The notes: generated by a model from the letters alone, not told the origin. A stretch of DNA of 64,000 nucleotides from Myxococcaceae bacterium (GCA_016793095.1 JAEUJQ010000035.1:62001-126000), one strand, 5' to 3'. Shown: positions 7,615-16,951, numbered from the stretch's first letter. Program-made: numbers and translations.

Positions 7615-8637
7615 TCAGCCGAGGCCCATCGTCTCGGGCCAGCCCATGGCGAGGTTGAGGTTCTGCACCGCCTGGCTCGCCGCGCCCTTCTGCAGGTTGT
7701 CGATGGCCGAGATGGAGACGCAACGCCGCCCGCTCACGGTGACGCCGATCAGCGTCTTCGGGGTGTTCACCACGTCGGCGATGCGCACTGCGTCGGCGCT
7801 CGCGAGCAGCTTCACCAGCGGCTCCGTGCCGAAGGCCCGCTGGTAGACCTCGGTCACGTGCGTCGCGGTCACCCCTTCGCGCAGCGTCGTCACCGCGGTC
7901 GAGAGAATGCCCCGCTTCATCGGGAGCAGGTGCGGCGTGAACACGAGCGACACCGGCTTCCCCGCGAGCGTCGAGAGCGTCTGCTCGATCTCGGGCGTGT
8001 GCTGATGCGAGAGCACCTTGTACGCGCGGAAGTCGGCGTCGATCTCCATGAAGGTGAACTCTTCGCTCGCCTTGCGGCCCGCGCCCGAGACGCCCGAGGC
8101 CGCGCTGATGACGATGCCGTCGAGCTCGACGAGGTCGTGCTTCACGAGCGGCGACACCGAGAGCGCCGCCGCCGTCGCGTAGCAGCCCGGGTTGGCGATG
8201 AAGCGCTGGCCCGCGATGCGCTCGCGGAAGAGCTCCGGAATGCCGTACACCGACCTCGCCAGCAGCGCCGGCTCGGGGTGCGTGAACTTGTAGAACGCGG
8301 GGTACAGCGCCGCGTCCTTCAGGCGAAAGGTGCCCGCGAGGTCGATCACCCGCGTGGACCCGAGCAGCTTCGGCGCCAGCTCGAGCGACGTCTCCGCGGG
8401 GGTCGCGAGGAACACCGCCTCGCACGAGGCCGCGCGCGCGAGCCCCTGCTCGACGGAGACGTACTGCGTCGCGCCGTCCCTGACCGCGACGCCGAGCTTC
8501 GACTCGACCAGCTGGCCCACCCATCGATCCGAGGTGAGGAAGTCGATCACCACGTTCGGGTGGCCGAGGAGCAGCCGGGTGAGATCCATGCCCGAGTACC
8601 CCGAGGCTCCGACGATGCCGATGCGTGCGCGTGTCAT
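7615..8637 (-). CDS. argC: N-acetyl-gamma-glutamyl-phosphate reductase
   Basis: A 340-residue NADPH-dependent enzyme that reduces acetylglutamyl phosphate to its semialdehyde, the third step of arginine synthesis. The Rossmann dinucleotide motif GASGYSG is at residues 10-16 and the nucleophilic Cys152 sits in NPGCYATA. A conserved His-containing segment, SHQHTPEIEQ, lies in the C-terminal domain, as does TPHLLPMKRGI. I chose ATG 8637 (MTRARIGIVGAS) over the 12-residue longer frame because ArgC proteins begin directly at the Rossmann strand. It lies downstream of the esterase gene on the same strand (121-base gap) and converges on pfkA. Confidence 0.95.
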   Translation of the reverse strand: MTRARIGIVGASGYSGMDLTRLLLGHPNVVIDFLTSDRWVGQLVESKLGVAVRDGATQYVSVEQGLARAASCEAVFLATPAETSLELAPKLLGSTRVIDLAGTFRLKDAALYPAFYKFTHPEPALLARSVYGIPELFRERIAGQRFIANPGCYATAAALSVSPLVKHDLVELDGIVISAASGVSGAGRKASEEFTFMEIDADFRAYKVLSHQHTPEIEQTLSTLAGKPVSLVFTPHLLPMKRGILSTAVTTLREGVTATHVTEVYQRAFGTEPLVKLLASADAVRIADVVNTPKTLIGVTVSGRRCVSISAIDNLQKGAASQAVQNLNLAMGWPETMGLG

Positions 8638-8758
8638 CGCTCGCACATACGCAGTGGCGCCGCGCGACTTCAACCCTGATCGGCCGTTCGTGCACCTGCG
8701 CGAGCTGGAAGCCGGTGCCCCGGCAGCGCTCTCCGGACGTCCGGAGGCACGCTCGCGC

Positions 8759-10012
8759 TCAGCGCCCCGCGCCGAGCAGGAAGCGGAGGGCCTCGGGCAG
8801 CCGCTGCGCCCAGTACTGCTCGTTGTGGGTCGCGCCGTTCTGCACCACGTACTTGAGGGTCACGCCGTCGGCATACCCGCGGTCGCGCCAGGCCTGCGCC
8901 AGCTGCGCCGTGTTCGCTGCGTCGTCCATCGACGCGCCCGCGTTCCCCGAGTCCACGTACACCTTGAGCGGCCGGAGCGGCGCCGGACGCAGCCCCGCGA
9001 CAGCGCCCAGGATCCACTTGTTGTCCCACCACGTCGAGGGAGACATCGCGCCCACGTTCCCGAACACCTCGGGCCGCTGGACGCCGGCGTGCGTGGAGAT
9101 CAGGCCACCCAGCGACGAGCCCATCACGGTCGTGTGCTCGCGCCCCGGCAACGTGCGGTAGTCGCGATCGATGACGGGCTTGAGCTCCTCGACGAGGAAC
9201 CGCAGGTAGAGATCGCCGCGGCCACCGCCGTACATCGTCGTCTGCGTCGGCGTGTACTCGTCGATGCGCGCGGCGGTGTTCTCAGGCCCCACGACGATCG
9301 CCTCGGCCACGAAGCCGTCGTTCGCCGTGCGGTTCATCGTCTCGTCGACCTGCCACTCGGCGCCGCCGAAGGCCGTCGAGGGGTCGAACAGGTTCTGCCC
9401 GTCGTGCATGTAGACGACGGGCGCGCGGAAGCTGGTGTTCTCGACGTAGGTCGGGGGCAGGTAGACCCAGACGCCGCGCGAGTTCCCCAGCACGTTGCTT
9501 CGGAAGTCCGGCCAGCGGCGCGAGAACTCGCCGAGGTCCCGGAAGAAGCGGGGGTACACGTCAACCGTCTGCCCGGGCCTCACCACGTAGTTGGGGCCCT
9601 TCGACCACTCCTGCTCGTCGAGGCGCGGCTTGAACTCGAGATCCTGCGCGTGCGCGGGCACCGAGTACTCCCAGGTGTCGGCGTCCACCTGCTGCATCGG
9701 CAGCCCCGCCATCCAGGTGAGCGGCAGCAGGGCTCCCCGCAGGAACATGCGGCGAGCACCGGTCGGGTAGTGCACGCGGATCGTCGTCACGACGCCCGCG
9801 TCGGCCACTCCTCCGGCGACCCCACCGCCCGCGCCCCCCGCGCTCCCGCCCGCGCTCCCGCCGGCGCTGCCTCCGGCGGCCCCGCCAGCGCTGCCGCCCC
9901 CCGGGCTTCCACCACCTGCAGCGACGAGCCCGCCACCAGCGCCGCCATCGGGCTGTGCTGGGCCGGGGCCGCAAGCCACCACGAGGACGCTGACGAAGAC
10001 GAGCAGGCGCAT
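8759..10012 (-). CDS. putative esterase lipoprotein (Fes/esterase D-like alpha/beta hydrolase)
   Basis: A 417-residue protein starting with a lipoprotein signal (MRLLVFVSVLVVACG), then a low-complexity Gly/Ser/Ala linker of about 50 residues, so it is probably tethered to the envelope. The catalytic domain resembles the PF00756 esterase family: VYLPPTYVE, VVYMHDGQNLFD (oxyanion region), the nucleophile elbow GSSLGG, and a final His in NGATHNEQYW. An N-terminal beta domain (VHYPTGARRMFLRG...) resembles the carbohydrate-binding-like module ahead of Fes-type esterases. Substrate cannot be read from sequence; siderophore, polysaccharide or acyl ester are all possible. ATG 10012 is preferred over an upstream alternative because it begins the signal peptide. 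Confidence 0.82.
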   Translation of the reverse strand: MRLLVFVSVLVVACGPGPAQPDGGAGGGLVAAGGGSPGGGSAGGAAGGSAGGSAGGSAGGAGGGVAGGVADAGVVTTIRVHYPTGARRMFLRGALLPLTWMAGLPMQQVDADTWEYSVPAHAQDLEFKPRLDEQEWSKGPNYVVRPGQTVDVYPRFFRDLGEFSRRWPDFRSNVLGNSRGVWVYLPPTYVENTSFRAPVVYMHDGQNLFDPSTAFGGAEWQVDETMNRTANDGFVAEAIVVGPENTAARIDEYTPTQTTMYGGGRGDLYLRFLVEELKPVIDRDYRTLPGREHTTVMGSSLGGLISTHAGVQRPEVFGNVGAMSPSTWWDNKWILGAVAGLRPAPLRPLKVYVDSGNAGASMDDAANTAQLAQAWRDRGYADGVTLKYVVQNGATHNEQYWAQRLPEALRFLLGAGR

Positions 10013-10129
10013 CGTCCGGCCCCTTACAGCGAGGCGAGGCCCGCCGTCGACAAGGGGGCGGCGATCTCGCTTCGGCGTCAAGTCAACGCTGGGCTCGGCC
10101 CACCTCCTGAGAGACACTCCCGCTTCCCG

Positions 10130-13100
10130 ATGGCCGAGCAGGTGCGCTGCGGAGTCACCTACGAATCACCCGCCGAGCTGCAGGCGGCGGTGGGCCCTCG
10201 CCTCGAGCAGAGCGAGCTCTTCGTGCCGTACCCGGACGAGGTGGCTGACGGCACCGAGGCGGCGGTCGACGTCATGCTCGACTCCGGCGCGCGGGTCGAG
10301 CTGCTCGGCCTCGTGAAGGGCCCGGACTTCGATGATCGCGGGAACATCGGCGTCGCCGTCACCCTGACCGAGGAGTCCGTCAAGACGCTCAAGGCCTTCG
10401 TCGCAGCGATGCTGACCCCGAACGAGAGCAGCCCCTCGGGCCTCTTCGCCACGACCCGCTTCACCCGCCCGAAGACCGTCCGCACCAGGGACGGGAAGGT
10501 GATCACGGCGCCGGGCGACGACGCCGGAGAGCCGCTGCTCGAGCCTGGGACCCTGCTCGAAGAGCGCTTCCGCATCGAGGCGCACGTCGCGTCCGGCGGC
10601 ATGGGCGAAGTGTACCGCGCGGCCCACGTGCACCTGAAGCGCTCGGTGGCCCTCAAGCTGCTCAAGCGCGCCTTCGCGACCGACGCCGAGATGTGGGCCC
10701 GCTTTCAGCGCGAGGCCGAGCTGGTCAGCCAGCTCGAGAACCCGCACGTCGTCCGCGTCTTCGACTTCGGCCGCACGCAAGCGGGCCAACCCTTCCTCGC
10801 CATGGAGTACGTCGAGGGCACGCCGCTCGACGCCGAGGTCGCGCGCGGCGCGCTCGAGCCCAGGCGGGCGGTCGAGATCATCTGCCAGGTCTGCGACGGC
10901 CTCGCCGAGGCGCACGCGCTGGGCATCATCCACCGCGACCTCAAGCCGCCCAACATCGTGCTGGGGAAGAAGCGCGATGGCACCGAGGTCGCGAAGATCC
11001 TCGACTTCGGCATCGCGCGCACGACGGACAAGCCGGGCGCTGAGAAGGACGGGCGGCTCACGCAGCTCGGCATGGTGGTGGGCACGCCGATGTACCTCGC
11101 GCCCGAGCAGGCGCTGGCGGCGGCCCTCGACGAGCGGACCGACATCTACGCGCTGGGGTGCGTCCTCTACGAGCTGTTGACGGGCAAGCCGCCGTTCATG
11201 GCGCAGGAGCTGACCGCCGTCATCAGCATGCACCTGACGCAGCCACCGGACGACCCAGCGAACCGTCGCGCGATGCTCGCGGGCTACCGGCCGCTGACGA
11301 ACGCGCTGCTGAAGGCGCTCGCGAAGAACAAGGCCGACCGCTTCGCCAACGTCACCGAGTTCGCGAAGGCCCTTCGGGAAGGGCTCGCGCAGTCTGAGCA
11401 AGGCAGCCCCGGAACCCCGGACGCGGGGGCGGCGCAGTCCAACCCCGACGACCTCTGGCCACCAGCGCCCAGCGCACCGGCTCCGCCGCCGCCAGCTGCC
11501 CCGACGCCTGCGGCCCGCACGCCCGCCCCGGTCGAGCGTGCGCCAGCGACCCCGCCGCCAGTCGCCGCCCCTGCGCCGGCGGCCGCCGCCGATGACTTCT
11601 TCTCGTCGAAGTCCGGCCCCTCCGCGGGTGACCGCCCGGCCCCGGTCCTCAGCGTGTCGCCGCGGCGGGCCCGACTCGACGGCCTGGGGCTGCCGCTGGC
11701 GCCGGCGGTGCTCGACGAGCTGGTCAAGGCGCGCGACGGCTTCGGGCTCACTGGCAACCGGCTCATCGTCGCGCACCTCGAGGTGACGGGCGCGCCGGTG
11801 CGATCGCCCCGGGCAAAGCGGTGCCTGGCGCGGGCGCTGATGGTCTCCCGGGCCTGGAACGCCGCCATCGATCTGGTGGAGGAGGACCGCGTCGTCCTGC
11901 TCTTCGGGGGCGAGGCGCTCGCCACCACCGCGCGCGCGGTGACGGCACTGCTGGCCATTCGCGAGGCCGTCATCGACGAGGCGGCACGAATGCCCGACGC
12001 GGGCACAGGCAACGTCCGTGCGGCGCTGATCCAGGCGTCCACCCGCACCGATCTGGACCACGACGTCGACGAGCGGGTGGTGCGAAAGGCCCAGCTGCTC
12101 GCGGCGAAGTTCGGCGCGGGCGTCATCGCGCTCGAGAAGCCCCTCGCGGCCGAGTGCGCCGACGTCGTCGAGCTCAAGCCCGCCGAGCAGGCCGACGCCC
12201 TCGAGGTGCAGGGCCGTCGTTCGCGCATGGGCGCCGCGGCCCCGCCCATCGTCGGCCGCGAGGCGGTGCTGCAGCTGCTCGACAAGCGCCTGGTGAGCCT
12301 CGGGGGCGGGGTGGTCGCGCCCTTTCTCGTGCGGGCTCCGCGAGGCTCCGGCCGATCGACGCTGGTCGCAGAGCTCGCCAACCGTGCCCGGCCCAGGGGC
12401 TTCGTGGTCGGCGTCGCGCGGAGCCCCGCGTCGCTGCGTGAGGTGCCCTTCGGCGCCGTCACCGAGCTCATCTGCATGGTGACCGGCGTGCCAGCCGAGA
12501 GCCGCACCCAGCTGCTGCGGCCCGCGCTCGAGAAGCTCGCGCTCCCTGAGGCCTCCCTCACCGCGGCCCTCGTCATCTGCGGGGTGGTGCAGCTGCCGCA
12601 CCCCTTCACGGCCGGCCAGGCGACGCAGGCCCTCCGCGCCGTCCTCAGGGCCGGAGCCAGCGGTCGGCCCGTGCTGCTGCTCTTCGACGGCATCGAGGCG
12701 TTCGACGGCCCGAGCGTCGAGACGTTCCGCGAGCTGGTGACGCGGGCGATGCCGAAGGAGCTCACCATCGGCTTCGTCGATCCCGAGGTGCCCATGGAGC
12801 GCCTCGGCTCGGTGCCGTCGGTGGACGTCACCGCGATGACCCGCGCCGACGTCTCCCAGTGGCTCACAGGCGCGCTGGCGGCGCCTCCGGCCGCGGCGCT
12901 GACCGAGAAGGCCTTCACGTTGTCGGGCGGGCTGCCCGGGCGGCTCGTCGACCTCACGTGGTGGTTGCACGATCGCGGCCTGCTCCGCCAGCAGGGGGGC
13001 CAGACGACGCTGGTCGGAGACGTGCCGCAGCTCGACGCCGACGGCATCACCCGCGCGCGGCTCGCGGCGATGCCCCTCGACGTGGTGCGGCTGCTGGAGG

Positions 13101-14287
13101 CCGCGGCGCTGTGCGGCGATGCCTTCGAGGGAGCACAGGTCAGCACCGCGCTGCCGCGCGTGTCGCCGCAGGCGCTCCAGGTCGCCTTGCAGAGCCGGCT
13201 CTTGAAGAGCGCCGGGGCCCGGCGCTGGGCGTTCGCCTCGACCCGGCTGCAGCGCATCGTCCTCGAGACCAGCTCGCCAGAGCGGCCGCTGATGCACCAG
13301 CGCCTCGCCGCGGCCATGGTCGAGCAGGCGCGCAGCGCGCCGCAGTCGGTCGACTCGGTGAAGCTCGCCGCTCACCTCAACGCGGCCCGTGACGGCGCGC
13401 GCGCCGCCGCGCTCTGGCGGCACGCGGCCGAGACCGCCCTCGCCCGGCGCGCCTTGCGCGACGCGATCGTCGCGGTGCGCGGGTGGGTGGAGGCGCTGGG
13501 GCAGACCACGCCCCTGCCCCCCGAGGTCACCCGCGCGCGGGTCGATGCCCTGGCGCGCGCCGCCGGCATGGCGTTGTCACTGCAGGACGCCACGCTGGCC
13601 CGAACCCTCGTGGATGAGGCGGTAGCCCTGCAACAGGGGAAGGACCTGGGGTCGCCCGAGCTCTCGCTGTCGGTCGCGCGCGTCCACCGGAGCGAGGCCC
13701 GGCGCGCCCGCGCGGCCGAGACCCTGTCTCTGGCGGAGACCCGGGCCGGCGACACACCGTTCGTCGCGCTGGTGGACGCCGAGCGCGCCGAGGCGCGGGA
13801 GCAGGAGGGCGATCTGCCAGGCGCCGTGCTCGCGTGGGAGAGCAGCCTCGCCCGCTCGAGCGCCGCCGAGGAGCTGGCGCGGTGGCACGGAGAGATCAAC
13901 CTCACGGCGCGCGTCGAGGCGCGGCTCGCCGGGGCCAGGCTGATGCGCAAGGAGTCGGCGGGCGCTCGTGAGCTGCTCGAGCGATCGCTCGCCCGTTGGC
14001 GCGAGACGCGGTGGCCCTCGGCCGAGGCGCGCGTCCTGGCGAACCTGGGCACCCTGTGCGTGCAGACGAACCAGCTCGCCGAAGCGGTGCGTCACTTCGA
14101 GGCGGCGGCCCTCGCCGCGGCGGCCTCGGGCGACCTGTTGTTCCAGGCGAAGATGCTGCTGCAGCAGGCGCGCGTCACGAAGCGCCAGGGGCAGGCGGCG
14201 CAGGCGAAGCAGCTCGCTCAGCAGGCGCGGTCGCTCTGCGCCGACGTGGGCTGGGAAGAGGGACGCCTGCAGGCCGAGGGCATCTGA
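10130..14287 (+). CDS. multidomain Ser/Thr protein kinase with PilZ-like, cyclase-like, ATPase and TPR regions
   Basis: A 1385-residue signalling protein. Residues 1-95 look like a PilZ-type beta barrel (LFVPYPDEVADGTEAAVDV...GNIGVAVTL). Residues about 147-420 are a Hanks kinase: glycine loop SGGMGEVY, VALKLLK lysine, HRDLKPPN near 268-275, DFGIA near 292, APE near 325. A Pro/Ala-rich linker follows, then about 180 residues with the layout of a degenerate nucleotidyl-cyclase domain. A P-loop ATPase comes next (RGSGRSTL near 739; LLLFDGIEAF as a Walker B candidate), then alpha-helical TPR-like repeats to the C-terminus. No transmembrane helix is evident, so it is likely cytoplasmic. Similar kinase-AAA-TPR architectures are known from myxobacteria; the N-terminal PilZ-like module is less common. 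Confidence 0.88.
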   Translation: MAEQVRCGVTYESPAELQAAVGPRLEQSELFVPYPDEVADGTEAAVDVMLDSGARVELLGLVKGPDFDDRGNIGVAVTLTEESVKTLKAFVAAMLTPNESSPSGLFATTRFTRPKTVRTRDGKVITAPGDDAGEPLLEPGTLLEERFRIEAHVASGGMGEVYRAAHVHLKRSVALKLLKRAFATDAEMWARFQREAELVSQLENPHVVRVFDFGRTQAGQPFLAMEYVEGTPLDAEVARGALEPRRAVEIICQVCDGLAEAHALGIIHRDLKPPNIVLGKKRDGTEVAKILDFGIARTTDKPGAEKDGRLTQLGMVVGTPMYLAPEQALAAALDERTDIYALGCVLYELLTGKPPFMAQELTAVISMHLTQPPDDPANRRAMLAGYRPLTNALLKALAKNKADRFANVTEFAKALREGLAQSEQGSPGTPDAGAAQSNPDDLWPPAPSAPAPPPPAAPTPAARTPAPVERAPATPPPVAAPAPAAAADDFFSSKSGPSAGDRPAPVLSVSPRRARLDGLGLPLAPAVLDELVKARDGFGLTGNRLIVAHLEVTGAPVRSPRAKRCLARALMVSRAWNAAIDLVEEDRVVLLFGGEALATTARAVTALLAIREAVIDEAARMPDAGTGNVRAALIQASTRTDLDHDVDERVVRKAQLLAAKFGAGVIALEKPLAAECADVVELKPAEQADALEVQGRRSRMGAAAPPIVGREAVLQLLDKRLVSLGGGVVAPFLVRAPRGSGRSTLVAELANRARPRGFVVGVARSPASLREVPFGAVTELICMVTGVPAESRTQLLRPALEKLALPEASLTAALVICGVVQLPHPFTAGQATQALRAVLRAGASGRPVLLLFDGIEAFDGPSVETFRELVTRAMPKELTIGFVDPEVPMERLGSVPSVDVTAMTRADVSQWLTGALAAPPAAALTEKAFTLSGGLPGRLVDLTWWLHDRGLLRQQGGQTTLVGDVPQLDADGITRARLAAMPLDVVRLLEAAALCGDAFEGAQVSTALPRVSPQALQVALQSRLLKSAGARRWAFASTRLQRIVLETSSPERPLMHQRLAAAMVEQARSAPQSVDSVKLAAHLNAARDGARAAALWRHAAETALARRALRDAIVAVRGWVEALGQTTPLPPEVTRARVDALARAAGMALSLQDATLARTLVDEAVALQQGKDLGSPELSLSVARVHRSEARRARAAETLSLAETRAGDTPFVALVDAERAEAREQEGDLPGAVLAWESSLARSSAAEELARWHGEINLTARVEARLAGARLMRKESAGARELLERSLARWRETRWPSAEARVLANLGTLCVQTNQLAEAVRHFEAAALAAAASGDLLFQAKMLLQQARVTKRQGQAAQAKQLAQQARSLCADVGWEEGRLQAEGI

Positions 14288-14294
14288 CTCAGGG

Positions 14295-15269
14295 TCAGTG
14301 GGGGAGCAACACCACCGAGCCGGTCGTCTGCCGGGCCTCGAGCGCCCGGTGCGCCTCGGCCACCTTCGCGAGCGGAAACGTCGTCGGCGGGCGCACCCTG
14401 ACGATGCCCCGGCTGACGACGTCGAAGAGCGCGGTTGACGACGCCTCGAGCTCGGCGCGCGAGTGGACCCAGGCGTGCAGCGAGGGCCGGGTGACGTAGA
14501 GCGACCGCGGGCCGCCGAGGCGCGCCAGCGCGAGGGGCGGCGGCATGCCGGACGACTGTCCGAAGCTGACGAGCAGACCGCGGGGGCGCAGGCAGTCGAG
14601 CGAGGCGTCGAGGGTGTCCTTGCCCACGGAGTCGTACACGACGTCGGCGCCGCGACCCTCCGAGAGGCGCCGCACCTCGTCCACCAGGCTCTGCTCCGCG
14701 GCCACGACGACGTGGTGCGCGCCCGAGTCTCTCGCGAGCTGCGCCTTCTCACGCCGCCCCACCACGCCCACCACCGTCGCGCCGAGGTGCCGCGCCCACT
14801 GGCAGGCGAGCTGGCCAACTCCACCCGCGGCGGCGTGCACCACCACGAGCTCACCAGGCTTCACTTCGTGGCACCGGCGCACGAGGTACTCGGCGGTCAT
14901 GCCCTTGAGCATCATCGCCGCGGCGAGCTCGTCCGCGATCGCGTCGGGCACCAGCACCACCCGTTCGGCCGGCAGCGTGCGCACGGACGCGTAGGCACCC
15001 ACGACGCCCGCGTAGGCCACCCGCGCCCCGACGGCCAGCGCGACCCCTGGCCCCACCGCCGTGACGACGCCAGCCCCTTCCTGACCGGGGATGAAGGGGG
15101 CCGGCATCGGGTACAGGCCAGAGCGTTGGTACACGTCGATGAAGTTGAGCCCGATCGCCGTCTGGCGCATCTGCACCTCGCCTGGACCGGGGAGCGGGGC
15201 CTCTTCCTGCATCAGCGTGAGGGCGTCGGGGCCACCTGGCTGGTTCACGCGAACGACGGTGCGGAGCAT
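14295..15269 (-). CDS. qor: NADPH:quinone oxidoreductase (zinc-independent MDR family)
   Basis: A 324-residue medium-chain dehydrogenase/reductase. It carries the quinone-oxidoreductase N-terminal block GLNFIDVYQRSGLYP, the PFIPGQEGAGVV segment and the nucleotide-binding AAAGGVGQLACQWAR. It lacks the structural zinc cysteines of alcohol dehydrogenases, as expected for QOR. It would reduce quinones with NADPH in the cytoplasm. Its stop lies 7 bases from the kinase stop, so the two genes converge tightly. No operon partner; the 94 bases between it and the downstream Spy-like gene contain nothing I can name. Confidence 0.9.
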   Translation of the reverse strand: MLRTVVRVNQPGGPDALTLMQEEAPLPGPGEVQMRQTAIGLNFIDVYQRSGLYPMPAPFIPGQEGAGVVTAVGPGVALAVGARVAYAGVVGAYASVRTLPAERVVLVPDAIADELAAAMMLKGMTAEYLVRRCHEVKPGELVVVHAAAGGVGQLACQWARHLGATVVGVVGRREKAQLARDSGAHHVVVAAEQSLVDEVRRLSEGRGADVVYDSVGKDTLDASLDCLRPRGLLVSFGQSSGMPPPLALARLGGPRSLYVTRPSLHAWVHSRAELEASSTALFDVVSRGIVRVRPPTTFPLAKVAEAHRALEARQTTGSVVLLPH

Positions 15270-15363
15270 GTCGTGACCTTGCCTGAGAACCCGTGCCCGC
15301 GGGGACTCCTCGTCGCTGACCCGGGTGGGGCTGGCGCGAACGGTGGCGTCCGCGCGCAGATCG

Positions 15364-15864
15364 TCACTCCCGCAGGTGCCGCCCCTTGCCGCCGCGCAGC
15401 TCGTGCCCCACCTTCGCCAGCACGACCGCGAGCCGCGCCTTCTTCTGTGGCGTCTGCCCTTCGGCGAGGGAGGCGTAGAGCTCCTTGTCGAGCTGGGCGA
15501 TCTGCACGCGACCGTCGAGCACCCGCTGCACGTTCTGGTCGAGCGCCGCGAGCGCCGACTGATCGCCGTCAGCAGCGGCCTTCACCGCGCGCATGGCCTC
15601 GTGCATCGCTTCGCGCACGGGCCGGCGCTTTTCGTCGAGGGCCTTGAGCTTGTCGGACAGCTTGAGGGCCTGCGCCTCGGTGAGCTCGAGCGCCTCGGCC
15701 ACGGACACCAGCAGCATCATGCGGGCCTTCTTCGCCCGCTCCTCCTGACGTTCGGCGCGCTCCTCGGGATCGAGCGCCTCCCAACGCGCTGGCCCTGTCT
15801 TCGGGGGCCCGGCGAGGGAAGTGGACGACAACGCCAGCATCGACAGCAGCAGCAGCTTCTTCAT
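15364..15864 (-). CDS. periplasmic Spy/ZraP-like helical protein
   Basis: A 166-residue exported protein. MKKLLLLSMLALSSTSLAG is a standard signal peptide. The mature part is nearly all charged helix, with a segment (ALELTEAQALKLSDKLKALD) that matches the LTxxQ heavy-metal-resistance/Spy/CpxP/ZraP superfamily pattern. It overlaps the anti-sigma gene by ATGA, so the three genes sigma, anti-sigma and this one form one operon. In the CnrYXH system of Cupriavidus the periplasmic sensor CnrX belongs to the same superfamily and works with an anti-sigma/ECF pair, which suggests a sensor or envelope-chaperone role by analogy. Function is inference; exported helical nature is seen. Confidence 0.7.
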   Translation of the reverse strand: MKKLLLLSMLALSSTSLAGPPKTGPARWEALDPEERAERQEERAKKARMMLLVSVAEALELTEAQALKLSDKLKALDEKRRPVREAMHEAMRAVKAAADGDQSALAALDQNVQRVLDGRVQIAQLDKELYASLAEGQTPQKKARLAVVLAKVGHELRGGKGRHLRE

Positions 15865-16310
15865 GGGGTCTCTCCTTCGGGAAGGTCCGGCCACATCACC
15901 TCGAAGAACACCTCATCGGCGGTGAGGTTGGGTTCGTTCTCGGCCCCGGCGGCGGAGGCGACCACGACGGGGCGCTCGACCACGCGCTCGACCACCACCT
16001 CGCGCACCGGCCGCGTCGTCCAGAAGCCGGCGGTGGCCAACAACGCGCCGGAGCCCGCGGCCGCCGCATACCCGACCCAGGAGCGCCGCGGGCGCGCGGA
16101 GCGCTGCCACTCCGACCAGGTGGACTCGACCAGCCCCTCGAGGGCCGCGCGCTCGGCGTCGGTCGGCGCGGGCAAGCTGGAACGCGCCACCACGAGGCCC
16201 AGGTCGCGCTCGAAGGCCTGACACGCGGGGCAGCCCGCGAGGTGGTCGTTGACGTCGGCGGTGCGCTGACCGCCGAGCAGCGCGAGCTCGTACTCTTCAC
16301 AGGTCTTCAT
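15861..16310 (-). CDS. transmembrane anti-sigma factor with zinc-finger-like domain
   Basis: A 149-residue protein. The N-terminus MKTCEEYEL...NDHLAGCPACQ gives Cys, then His-x3-Cys-x2-Cys, the zinc-associated anti-sigma (ZAS) pattern that binds and holds an ECF sigma factor in the cytoplasm. A single membrane helix follows at about residues 78-98 (WVGYAAAAGSGALLATAGFW). The periplasmic part is short and Val/Glu-rich, ending in an acidic tail. It overlaps both neighbours by ATGA, so translation of all three is coupled. The cognate sigma is the gene immediately upstream. Confidence 0.85.
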   Translation of the reverse strand: MKTCEEYELALLGGQRTADVNDHLAGCPACQAFERDLGLVVARSSLPAPTDAERAALEGLVESTWSEWQRSARPRRSWVGYAAAAGSGALLATAGFWTTRPVREVVVERVVERPVVVASAAGAENEPNLTADEVFFEVMWPDLPEGETP

Positions 16311-16933
16311 GGAGTGCCTCCGGGATCTCTGGCCAGCGCGCTGACCTCGTCGCGCAGCCGCTTCACGGCGTAGTGAAAGTGCGACTTCGCGTTGCCCTCG
16401 CTGATGCCGAGGGTCGAGGCGATCTCGGCGAAGGGCAGGCCCCCGTCGATGCGAAGCGTGAACACCTCGCGCTGGCGACGCGGCAACGCCGAGACTGCGC
16501 GGCGGGTGAGGGCCTCGGCCTGCGCGCGCTCGAGCTGCTCATGCGCCGACGGCGTCGGGCTCGACCTCTCATCGACGGCTCCGAGCGGAGCGCGCTTCCA
16601 CCGCCCCTCGTCGCGCACCTGATTCTTCCCGAGGTTGACGGCGATGCGCAGCAGCCACGCGCGGAAGGGCACGTCGCCCGGCGACGCGACGAGCCTGGGC
16701 ATCGTCCGGCGCGCGGCCTCGAAGGCCTGCACGAAGGCGCGTTGGGTCAGCTCGCGCGCTTCGTCTGGCGTTGACGCGTAGCGACGCACCAGGCGGAACA
16801 CCTGCTCCTGGTGCCGCCGAACGAGCTCGCCGAAGGCGTCCTTGTCACCGGTCAAGAACGCCGCACAGAGGGCGCCGTCGGTGCGCGGTTGCGCAGGCAC
16901 CAGACGAAGAGCGGGCGGAGACCGGAGTGTCAC
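16307..16933 (-). CDS. ECF-family RNA polymerase sigma factor
   Basis: A 208-residue sigma-70-type extracytoplasmic-function factor. Region 2 is visible as FGELVRRHQEQVFRLVRRYA...ARELTQRAFVQAFEA, followed by PFRAWLLRIAVNLGKNQVRD. Region 4 is LPRRQREVFTLRIDGGLPFAEIASTLGISEGNAKSHF, the helix-turn-helix that reads the -35 element. Start codon is GTG at 16933. The ATGA overlap with a ZAS-type anti-sigma gene makes this the regulated partner. A perfect dyad 19-38 bases upstream (16952-16971) is a candidate control site. Target genes are unknown; the operon itself, including the Spy-like protein, is the likeliest target because ECF operons commonly self-regulate. Confidence 0.92.
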   Translation of the reverse strand: MTLRSPPALRLVPAQPRTDGALCAAFLTGDKDAFGELVRRHQEQVFRLVRRYASTPDEARELTQRAFVQAFEAARRTMPRLVASPGDVPFRAWLLRIAVNLGKNQVRDEGRWKRAPLGAVDERSSPTPSAHEQLERAQAEALTRRAVSALPRRQREVFTLRIDGGLPFAEIASTLGISEGNAKSHFHYAVKRLRDEVSALARDPGGTP

Positions 16934-16951
16934 GAGATCGTCAACACCTGG

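Noticed and set aside
8330-10129. Long upstream extension of the large kinase ORF
   Set aside because: Overlaps the esterase and argC genes on the other strand and has no protein-like features before ATG 10130.
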